Positions 53,978-64,000 of a DNA stretch of 64,000 nucleotides are shown here, piece by piece. Source of the stretch: Pelomyxa schiedti. Its lineage: Eukaryota; Evosea; Pelobiontida; Pelomyxidae. Both the position numbers and the translations under genes were made by a program. Below the pieces are notes generated by a model. It saw only the letters and a list, made by a program, of their open reading frames with translations, had not been told where the DNA came from and did no database searches. The stretch covers positions 20,201 to 84,200 of the forward strand of contig JAHLWZ010000625.1 of NCBI GenBank assembly GCA_020536535.1, given 5' to 3'. Within the stretch, counting starts at the first letter, position 1, and each line of letters begins with the position of its first letter.

Positions 53978-56539
53978 ACCTGATGTTTTTTGTGTTTTTA
54001 TTAAACATATAGTTAACGCTACGACGGAGAGGGGAACGACTGCCCTGCACGTTGCGAGTAGGTCCGGGAGCGTTGAATGTGTCACGGCGTTGATGGATGC
54101 TGGGGCTCGTGTTGACGTTACTGACGCGGAAAACTGGACTCCTCTGCACTACGCTTGCCTATAGTGTGTTTCCTGGACTACTTTTTTTATATGGACTAAC
54201 TGCAACGTCTTATTCCTCTCTCTCTTTTTTTTTTTTTTACTCTGACCAATTTTTTCTGGTTATAGTGGGCATGAAGCTGTTTGTGAATTATTGCTCAAGG
54301 GCGGTGCTAGTATTGTTGGTTGAGACATAACTTCATTCACTTTTAACTGATAACTGGAGAAACTAGCAAGAACCTCACAAGGGGCTACACCACTACACCA
54401 TGCCTGTCATAATGCACACAAACGCATTGCTTCTTTACTAATTCAACGTGGAGCTGATATATCCCAACATAACCAGGTGGGATCGCCGTTGCACCACTTT
54501 GCCATCAATGGTTTGTGTGGAATTGAGTTGCACTTATAACACTCTACAGACACAGTGGAACTCCCTGTAAAGAATCCTGATCCCGTTGGTGTAGCTCTAT
54601 GGAAGAAAATGCCTTTCACAGATGTAGTTTTCAAAATTTCTGGTACTGAAATACCAGCTCACAAATGTATTATGTGCAAGTGTGTTGTTCACTTTATCTG
54701 GAAACATGTATTGACATCTCTAACAGAAGCCAGTTCTTCGTTGACTTATTTAGTCACAACCCAACCCAAACCGTGTTTGATTTGAACAACATGAAATCGT
54801 ATTGTTACATATTTTCCCCTTGGAGACTGATTTAGTGCAGGGAGGTTGTATTCCGTTACATATTAGAATGGGTCTATACTGGAGCACTCCAAATCTTCAG
54901 CCCAGTAAATTCTATGGAAATGTCTGACACAGATCTCGTGCTAGCCCTAATAACTGCCTCCAATTTATTGAATCTGGAAGATTTAAAGGTAAGATAGCTC
55001 TACTCTTTTTACCTAACAGTGTTTGTACCTTTAAGATTGCCTGCACGATCTTTCTGTGGTCTAAAATGAGCGCATCTTTATGTAAAAAGGCTTTTCCAGT
55101 TGTTTTGGAAAGTCCATCCAGTTTCCCACTGCTCTTGACCTGTTTGGCAACATTCTCCTTGAGGTAAAGGCTACACAAAACATAATAAATAGACAGTGCA
55201 TCACAAAACATTGGCAAAATGAACTTATTAAAGGAACCCAAAAGAACTTGGGGCCAAGCTCCTCTTTCCCATTCAAGCACAAATTATTGCTGAGTTACTT
55301 CTCCCATCCCTCCCAGTTAATACTTCACGTCCACGAAATTCTCCTTCCGTAGCTGTTCAGAGCGCGACACAGAAAGCAGCAGCACTACATTCACATTTGC
55401 TTTCCACACAAACTCCACCAACGGCACCAACACCTTCCAGTTCACCAAAGCCAGCAAGTACATCTTCATCAACACAACAATCAACATCTACAAGTATTAC
55501 TACCAGCAAAACAACACTCGCAACGCAGCCGCCAGCGGCATCAAAATCACCGGCTCCGTCGAAATCGGCAGCTCCATCGAAACCAGTAGCTCCCTCCAAG
55601 CCAGCAACTCCACCAAAAAATACCAAAAAAGCTACTACCCCTGTAAAGCAAGCAACACCTTCAGGACCACCTCCAGGTTTTCTACATGATCAAAGTACTC
55701 TCACTATCACCATCCCACCGAATCTCAGACCCAAACTGGAAGGTGCTAATTTCAAGCACTGTAAGTGTCTCTTCAATGCCATCAAAAAGAATAGATACGC
55801 CGTTGTCTTTTTGGAGCCAGTGGATCCTATTAAGGATAACGCCAAGGACTACTTTGATAAAATCAAAACGCCAATGGACTTGGGCACTGTCAAGGTGTGC
55901 CTTTGCGTTACATCATAACTAATTGAAAACTGATTCATATGCATTTCAGAAAAGGCTGTTCGAACTTGACGTGTATCATCACCAGTCAGAATTTCTGTCC
56001 GATGTCCAGCTCATATGGAGCAACGCCATGACCTACAACGAAGAAGAGTCTGACATCTACGGCTATGCAACCGCTTTACAAGAATCCTGGATAAAGAAAG
56101 TTGATGCCACTGTCTGGGAATTCCTTCCGGGCTTGCATCCCAAATTCCTGTAAGCTTACTACCCACTCAAAACCTAAGCCCAATGCCCACCTACTAATTA
56201 CCAAAAAAAACCAAACTCAGGGAAGCAACCGGCGCACCACCCCCGATTACAGACGAGTACAAAAGAACCATTTTTGACGATCTGCTGAAGATGACACCCA
56301 CACAAGTTTCGCGCATTCTGGAAATTTTCGGCCACAGTTACAAGGTATACTTCTCACTGGCATGCGCATTGAAACAACAACAAAAAAAACCTTATGTGTT
56401 GTACACCTAGGACCCCAACCCCATCCGGATTTGTCTGAATGAAGTACCAGAGGCCAAGTTGAGAGACTTGAAGAACTACACACAGGCTTGTCTGGAAGAG
56501 AAAATTGCCGGAAGAAAGAGACAAAACAAGCGCACTTGA
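53811..56539 (+). CDS. Ankyrin-BTB-bromodomain-NET protein
   Basis: From ATG 53811 (MMSDDGSVRSGSLVASALCR) the exons give ankyrin repeats (TTALHVASRSGSVECVTALM, ENWTPLHYACL, TPLHHACHN-type units) and a BTB/POZ domain (MPFTDVVFKISGTEIPAHKC, FRYILEWVYTGALQIF). A helical part follows (NPKELGAKLLFPIQAQIIAE). In the same open frame come a Ser/Thr/Pro linker from about 55330, the bromodomain (CKCLFNAIKKNRYAVVFLEP with VDPIKDNAKDYFDKIKTPMD, LIWSNAMTYNEEESDIYG including the acetyl-lysine Asn of NAMTYN), and an ET/NET domain (LLKMTPTQVSRILEIF, RICLNEVPEAKLRDLKNYTQ). No stop lies between BTB and bromodomain, so I read one gene. An intron at about 53935-54011 has a 38-T tract. It may link a Cullin3-type or scaffold module to acetylated chromatin, which is inference. 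Two genes remain possible. Confidence 0.7.
53938..53976 (+). repeat. Poly-T tract in an intron
   Basis: A run of about 38 consecutive T on the plus strand within the first intron of the ankyrin-BTB-bromodomain gene. Such a run may be unstable in vivo and inaccurate in the assembly. Confidence 0.95.
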
Positions 56540-56607
56540 TTTTTGTTGTTCTCTTTTTCTTTTTTTACTTTGTGTCCTTTGAAGCCGTTGAATAATGGCT
56601 ACAGTTC

Positions 56608-59242
56608 TTAAGAAATGAGCCATGTCTTGAGGGCACAATCCTGTCCCACAGTGGCAATCAAATTGGGGGCCACCCAGGCACAAACATTGACTCCATTGAA
56701 GTGTGCAGCTGTATAATGGAAAAGTTAGAAAGAAAGAGGAACAATAGTGAGCATAAGATAACATACTCTTGACAAACAAGCGGGTTGTGGGGTTGGCAAT
56801 GCTCCAGACATAGAGTGAACTGTCAAGGCCACCGCTGGCAAGGAACATGGAATCAGCGCTCCAGGCAACGTGGTTCACACGGGCAGTGTGGAATACCCAC
56901 CCCTCAATCCTGACCTGCAGGTGGGTGTAAGTGTTCAGAGTTGGAATTCTTTTCTATCTTTGATGTAATAGGAGTGGGGATGTACAGCGTTGGTTGCGGC
57001 ATCCCAGATGATGATGTTCCTGCTTGTGTCTGCTGTGGCAAGGAGCTGGCCATTTGGTGAGTAGGCAATGGACTGCACTGCTCCTCTGATATTTTCAGCT
57101 CCAATAACCTTATGATGATTGGATGAGATTAGGTTCGGCGAGAGTAAAGGAGCGGCAAGCATACCCCTTTCTCTACAAGACTGTCTCCGGCAAGAGTGAA
57201 GATGTGCACTTTCCTGTCATCTCGGCCACCTACCGCGATATCTCCAGAAACAGAATTGACAGTGACACACCCTGGACCCCAAGCAACTGGCATATTTGAC
57301 ACAACAACACCACCGCGAATAACGGCAATGGACTTAACAGTTGCAACAATAGTTTCAGCAGCACCGGCCAAGGCAATACCAGTGCAAGGAGCTTCCACTC
57401 CAATTGCTTCACTGTTATTATGTTAGTCCTGTAAAGGGAACTACAAAGATGGTTACCCATATCGTCTGGTGTCGAGGGGTGTGAATCTCACGCTGTCATC
57501 CATGGCACAAGTGACCAGGAGGGGGTTGGGGTGTCGTGTGTCAACAAGAATCTGGGCAATTTGGTTGGTGTGACCTTTGCCCTCCATGGCGACGTTCTCA
57601 CCGGTGGCTCCTCTCCACATTACTACCTACAGTGAGATTGAAGAACTAATCCAGTACTGCATACAAATTCGGCCATCATAGCTGCCGGTGAAGAAGTTAC
57701 CCTCATGCTGGCACATTGCAGTGATGAATTTGTTGTGTCCCTGTAATAGGTCAGAAATGAATAGAATACTTTTACATTACCCTAATCACAGCGACAGGAG
57801 CGTCAGCACTTGGGTCAAGAAGGTTGATGTCTCCCTCAAGGTTAACAGAGACAATGTGTTTACCCTAGGTTGTTGTCAGATGGGAAGGTGTGTCACTGTC
57901 ATACCAGCCACAAGCAACCAAGTTGTTGGGCCTCGATTTCAGTTCCACAAGTAAGGACCTTGACCGGGCGGCCTGATGCAGCATCCCAGAAAATGACAGT
58001 TTTATCTGCTGAAGCCTGGCACAGACCGTGAAAGAGGAGAAAAAAAGAGCGAAACTTACAGTCATGAATTGCGTGCCATCAGGGCTCCAAGCAGCAGCAT
58101 AAACTCCAAGTTTATGCACAGTCTCGGCTTCAGCCAGTTTATCTCCCGTCTTACCATCGAAGATAAATACCTAGACCGGTGTTAATCCTTCTTTGCTTAT
58201 TTGGTATTTTCACAACCTTCTTGTCGCTGGAAGCGGATATAAACTTGCTCCCATCGGGAGAAAACTTCAAAGCATTGACGAATCTTGTGTGTTCCTTAAA
58301 GGCTTTCTTGAACCTGAAAGGAGGACCATCAAAGAAGTTGACACCGGCATCTTCTCCACCGGTAACGATCTGTTGGGTGTGAATACTAAAAAGTGTTCCC
58401 AAAGCCGCACTTTAAAAGGGCGAGCTGGGCGATAATCGCAAGCCATAAGACACTTGCTGTGGCCAGTGATTTCGCCAACAGTGCTTCCTGCGTCCCACAT
58501 AAAGACATTTCCAAATCTTCAAACAGACAGTAAGGGAAAAGATTCGAAAGATGGAATGCACCAACCGCTCTTTGCCATCTCCAACAGCAAGAATGTGTTT
58601 GCTGTCAGGACTCCAAACTATATCGTTGATTGGTCCAGAGAGAGCCTTTGTTACAACGGTTGGGTGCGTTTAAATTGGGAGCCGCGGGAACCTTCAATTC
58701 GAGTTTGAGAGGATGTTCTCTCTGAGTAGTATCCCAAATGCGAATATTACCAGCCACATCTAGTATTGCACTTATTACGATCTAATTACTCCCACATTCA
58801 GCCAGTACCTCCTGAAGCAATATAGAAACCAGTTGGAGCGTATTTCGCGCAGGTTGTCTGGGCTGGATGCTCGAAATACATATCGGCACTCCTCAAGTCC
58901 TGTACATCCATGAAAAATGACGCCCGCGGAACCTCAAACAAAGCACAAAAGCAAGAAGAAGCAGAGGTAAATACCACAAGACTCCTAATGATAATAGCAG
59001 TTCCGGTAGCATACACAACAGTGGTCTGTGCCTTGGGCTCAGCGCCAAGGATTACAGGTGACCCTCTCTTGGTTGCAGGTGATGGAGCGAAGATGTGTTC
59101 TACACATAGCAAAATTAATCAATAAACAACAAAGCCAAAAGAATAGGTGGGGACAAAATGAGGGAGAAAGGGAATTGAACAAAACGCAAAACGCAAAACG
59201 CAAAACGAAACAAAGGAACGCACGAAGAGCGATGGTAGTCAT
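56608..59242 (-). CDS. WDR1/AIP1: Actin-interacting protein 1 (WDR1), double beta-propeller
   Basis: A tiny first exon at 59242 (MTTIAL) joins through an intron to QHIFAPSPATKRGSPVILGA, the conserved AIP1 N-terminus. WD40 units follow: CAKYAPTGFYIASGG, VRLWEHF-type blocks, IVTGGEDAGVNFFDGPPFRF with KKAFKEHTRFVNALKFSPDG, LGVYAAAWSPDGTQFMT, ASADKTVIFWDAASGRPVKV, GHNKFITAMCQHEGNFFTGS, VAVGGRDD-like IAVGGRDDRKVHIF, and SVDVAYSP-like IAYSPNGQLLATADTSRNII. The last exon ends GQDCALKTWLIS, stop at 56608. AIP1 enhances cofilin-driven actin filament disassembly. About fifteen short introns interrupt it. The first exon was placed by frame and by matching the family N-terminus (MxxxLxxIxAPxPATxRG). Confidence 0.88.
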
Positions 59243-60429
<1,187 letters not shown>

Positions 60430-60598
60430 AGAAATCCTTGAAAATTCACTTTGTTTTTGTTGCGGGGTTTTTTTTTAGATGAGACTTCCAACTTTGTTTT
60501 GTATCACCACTAAAGGTGGTTGGGTTCTTGATGAAGATAGAGCACTGGGAAGTCGAGTAAAACACAGTGAGATCACTTGGCCATTAGATCTATTAATA

Positions 60599-62001
60599 AT
60601 GGAGCGATACACGATAGGGCCCAAGATCGGTCACGGCACATTCGGTACTGTGTGGAAAGCCTGGCGTGCGACACCGTCGTCGCCAACCTCGCCCCCGTCG
60701 TCTCCTCCTTCGGGTTTGGCAGACGCGGTGCAGCACGATGATGGGAACGCGGTGGCCATCAAGTCTATCAATCCTAATTCATCAACACACGACGGCATCA
60801 CGTTCACTGCTTTGCGGGAAATAAAGGTACTTTTTGCTTAGATTTTTGTTTTTATTATTTCCTTGCCATTTTATACTTTTATATTTATGTAATTTGGCCT
60901 ATGCGTGCATGGAATTACTGTGACATGTTGCAACATTAAATGTATGAGCAAAAAGATACTTATGGAAGTGAGGCATCCAAATATCACTCCACTTCTGGAT
61001 GTGTTTGTAAAGGGAGGGACAGTGCACTTGGTATTTCAGTTCATGATGACGGATTTGGAGCACATCATCAAGGATAAAGAGATTGCTCTGAGTGTAGCTG
61101 ATATCAAGTGGGTCTTTTGGTCTATTTGCAGTGGTTTAACCCCCTTCAGGTCTTACATGTTGATGCTAATGAATGGTGTTAGTTACTGCCACAGTCAGTG
61201 GGTTCTGCATAGAGATTTGAAGGTTCTTAATACTGCACTCTTCAAAGGAATTCATGTAGTGTTAGCCGTCTAACTTGCTGATTGCCCCTGACGGAGTCTT
61301 AAAACTGTCTGACTTTGGTATGGCGCGAACATATGGCTCTCCAGGAAGAAAGTACACCTCTCAGGTCGTTACAAGATGGTATAGGCCACTGGAACTTCTA
61401 TGGGGCGCTGTACAGTACACTGGAGCAGTGGATGTTTGGTCTTGTGGGTACTTTTTCCTTCCTTCCGTTATTCCGAATATGAAACAATGTTTGATACCGA
61501 ATGCAGCTGCATCTTTGCGGAGCTCCTGACGCGACTTCCGCTATTTCCCGGCGAGTCGGATATAGACCAAGTGGAAAGAATCACAGGATTATTGGGAGCG
61601 CCGACCGAAAAAGTACTCCGGGTTAATTACTTATCACAATATTGATCTCTAAATAGTCTTGGCCCGGTTTCACACAACTCCCAGACTTCTTCAGTCCCAC
61701 AACACCCATACAACCAGTTCAGACCTTGGAGCAGGCCATCAACGCACCACCTGAAGCTATCGACTTGCTCAAGAGAATGCTTGTATGTGACCCAAACATG
61801 CGCTGGTCTGCAAGAAAGATACTTGCAGAGAGCCCATACTTCAAAACCACCCCATTACCAACCCCACCAAATCAACTGCAAAAACCCACTTCTGCTCTGG
61901 GCAGCAGTGAGAGACTGAGAAACATCACTGCAAAGTCAACTTCTACAAAAACAGGACGAATTGGTACATCTCTTTTGAGCCAATTTGATAATGCAGAGTA
62001 G
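60599..62001 (+). CDS. CDK7: CDK7-like cyclin-dependent kinase
   Basis: The kinase starts at ATG 60599 ([20 protein letters not shown]); a longer in-frame start at 60479 exists. Motifs: the Gly loop [11 protein letters not shown], a 26-residue Ser/Pro insert, VAIK Lys (AVAIKSINP), FTALREIK in place of PSTAIRE (as in CDK7), HRDLK|PSNLL across an intron, LSDFGMART, and a T-loop Thr ([12 protein letters not shown]). The APE motif reads PLE (RPLELLWG). Then [26 protein letters not shown], and C-terminal [20 protein letters not shown] with [16 protein letters not shown], a CDK7-like end. CDK7 phosphorylates other CDKs and, in TFIIH, the RNA polymerase II tail. Introns are 40-130 nt. The 3' end overlaps the antisense RNA-binding gene by up to 59 nt. 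Confidence 0.83.
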
Positions 62002-64000
62002 GAAAAAAAGGAACCACATAATGTGTGTTTCTCTGTTGTGATTCTTGTTTGTATTCTCTGAGTGCATCAAAGCCTTGGTTGCAAACTAAAGAAATTTGAG
62101 TTTGCAAAGTAGAAACAGCTAGTACAAAAAGTACAAACCTTTTGGGGGGACTATGTGAAAGAGGTGGAGACTGGTGCCTGGGTTTTTCTCTGTCTCTGTC
62201 ACTGTCATAGCCTCCCGGGTATTCAGTGTCTGGTGTGCGGTCTGCATCCCTGCTACTTCGGCCTTTGCTACTACTCTTTGTGTTGTTGGTTCCTGTCCCT
62301 GGGCTTGAAGTGGCTGCCGAAGCGGACTTGGCTGGCCAGGTCCGGTCTTTTTCTTTGGGTTTGTCGGTGTCTGTGGGCTTGTCCTTTTCTGTTTGTTCCG
62401 GTTCAACATCACTTTCTCCTCTCCTGGGTTCAAACTCCTCGTTCCGCTCCCTACTTTCTCCTTCCCGACCTTCTCTGTTGCGGTCTCTGTCATTGTCTAT
62501 CCCTCTATCTCTGTCGTGACTGTGCTCCCGGCTTCTGTCTCTATCTGACTCATGATCAGTGTGCGCCCTGCTTCTATCTCTGTCACGGTCTCTTCCTCTC
62601 TCACTATCGCGGCTATGATCACGGCTCCTCCCCCTATCTCTGTCTCTATCTCTGTTACGGTCTCTGTCTCTATCTCTTTCTTTATTGTCTCTTGCCCTGT
62701 CTCTGTCAGAATCCATATCTACTGGATCCCGGTCCCTCTCCTGTTCTCTTTCCCTCTCTCTTTCCCGTTCTCTTTCTCTTTCTCTTTCTCGTTCTCTTTC
62801 CCGATCATGGTCACGATCACGGATTGGCCGAACCAGAAGATCCCTCGAGTCCTTTCTTTCAGTTTTGGCATAGGCAAGGGAAAGACCTTTAGTGTCTGCA
62901 GGTTCCATTCTGTGTAAAATTGAGTGCCACAAACGCAATGTATTTATACCTGTAACCCTGCAGGTAGTGCATGGCATTAGTTGCTTGATACTTATTGTCA
63001 TACTCCACAAAGCACAAAAAGAATCTTGACACAGAGGATCGAGGTTCCTTGCGCACAAGACGCACACTTTGGAAGCCCTTGTAGGGTGGCTCAGTCCAAA
63101 CTACAATTGAAAGCATTATACCTGAAACGGTCGAAATATGTGTGCCATCTCTCTCTCAGTGGCGTCACTTGGAACACCTTCCACAAAGAGGGTGTTGCTG
63201 GCATCAGGTGGGAGAGGTGGAAACATTCCCTGGGAAGTTGTGAGGGGAAACACCACTTTGGTGATGGTTGAGATCAAGTTTAAGGTGCGATGGAGTGAGG
63301 TTTGTGCAGGGAGGGACATATAAGCATGTGGGATAACATGGACTATGGGGTCATGTGTTTGGCACATTGGCAAAAACGATTTGTGAAGGGAAATGGAGGT
63401 GTTGGAGGTGGGAAACACACAGGAATGCCCGAAGGAGTGCCAGGGGCCATAAAAGGAGGAGATATGATAGGAGTGATAACACCTGGATGTACTGTATTGT
63501 TGTACATATCAGGTGGGGGTGCAGGAAGGAGAGGGGCACTATGAGAACTGTGGGAGGAAGAGTGACTGCTCCCGCTACTACTATGGTGATGTGAAGCAGT
63601 TGTCACTGTAGACATCAGACCGGAACGAGAGGGTAAAGGAGCAGGTATCAAAGACGAACTAGGAGAAAGAGAGCCAACCCGAGGAATTGTAGCTGGTCTT
63701 GAAGATTCCATTTTTGAAACTGGTATGAAGTTTTGTAAGGAAAAAAGTCTGAGTTACTGCCATACCCTCTTCAAATTCCGGTCTATCCCTCTTCCTGTGG
63801 CGCAATATCGTGCTGGAATGGGCAAACTCAATGGCTAGCAATTTGTATTAATACAAAAAAAAGGTAGATAAAAAAGTACCAACGCCTGTATCTCCAGATC
63901 CATACTTTACACCTTGCAGATAATCGCGTGCCCTGGAAGCAGAATTGACATCTTCGAACTCAACAAATCCAACCAAGCTGGGGGGGGGGGGGGGGGGGGG
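61943..64000 (-). CDS. RBPMS-like RNA-binding protein with RD/RE-rich tail, partial
   Basis: The gene runs off the right edge, so its start is missing. Reading inward, the first RRM's end (YLQGVKYGSGDTG-type, then LLAIEFAHSSTILRHRKRDR) is followed by a Ser/Pro/His-rich linker. The second RRM has NTLFVEGVPSDATEREMAHI (RNP2-like) and FQSVRLVRKEP with RFFLCFVEYDNKYQATNAMH (RNP1-like), and then LSLAYAKTE. The pattern FVEGVP...FRPF resembles the RBPMS/hermes and Whi3 RRMs. After this come about 120 residues of Arg/Asp/Glu repeats (DRDRDRN, EREREREQ), as in SR-like splicing regulators, and a Pro/Ser-rich end. Introns lie near 62910-62950 and 63070-63120. The true 3' end is uncertain: the frame is open to 61943, antisense to the kinase end, but a splice could end it earlier. 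Confidence 0.7.
63979..64000. repeat. Poly-G run at the window end
   Basis: The last 21-22 bases are all G, inside the RBPMS-like gene. It may be a real homopolymer or a read artefact at a contig end. Confidence 0.9.

Noticed and set aside
62155-62892. Plus-strand Leu/Cys/Ser-rich open frames
   Set aside because: Antisense to the RD/RE-rich tail of the RNA-binding gene; strong composition bias, no promoter or domain.

Overview
The window is nuclear DNA of a unicellular eukaryote. It has densely packed genes on both strands, and most are split by very short GT-AG introns (mostly about 37-55 nt, with a few longer). An ADP-forming acetyl-CoA synthetase, an enzyme typical of anaerobic protists, occurs beside large families of ankyrin-like and vWA-like proteins, a Vint/Hint domain, a PI-PLC and a membrane-tethered bZIP protein. 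This suggests a free-living amoebozoan, most likely an archamoeba of the Pelomyxa/Mastigamoeba type. The assignment is inferred from gene content, not from a marker tree.

Layout. 0.1-11 kb: a vWA-like gene (-), a Ras/Rho-like GTPase fused to a Vint-type Hint domain (+), a divergent pair of related lineage-specific proteins only 56 bp apart, a long ankyrin-like protein, and a PH-domain protein. 11-20 kb: eIF2B delta, a WD40 protein, two unrecognised genes, an array of alternating hairpin repeats, and isopentenyl-diphosphate isomerase. 20-34 kb: a secreted SIMPL-domain protein, a low-complexity coiled-coil protein, a pentameric ligand-gated ion channel homologue, an NRF-6-like membrane acyltransferase, an EF-hand protein, a small secreted Cys-containing protein, and a VAMP7-like R-SNARE. 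34-48 kb: ADP-forming acetyl-CoA synthetase, a SPRY-like protein, a vWA-like unit that runs into an ankyrin-like protein, a bZIP factor with a membrane anchor, and phospholipase C. 48-50 kb: a small inverted-repeat element, U2 snRNA, a decayed ankyrin-like copy, tRNA-Pro(CGG) and tRNA-Gln(UUG). 50-64 kb: GPN1 GTPase, a GT8 glycosyltransferase, an ankyrin-BTB-bromodomain-NET protein, AIP1/WDR1, ubiquitin-eS31, a CDK7-like kinase, and an RBPMS-like RNA-binding protein cut by the right edge. The window ends in a poly-G run.

How the genes relate. The set mixes core housekeeping (translation initiation, the ribosome, RNA polymerase II assembly and CAK kinase, splicing, tRNA, actin turnover, isoprenoid and energy metabolism) with signalling (PLC, EF-hand, PH, ligand-gated channel, Ras-like GTPase) and lineage-specific repeat families. 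There is no operon logic. Neighbouring genes share short divergent or convergent spacers. Exon joins marked as checked were read from splice sites and confirmed by reading frame; the others are approximate spans.
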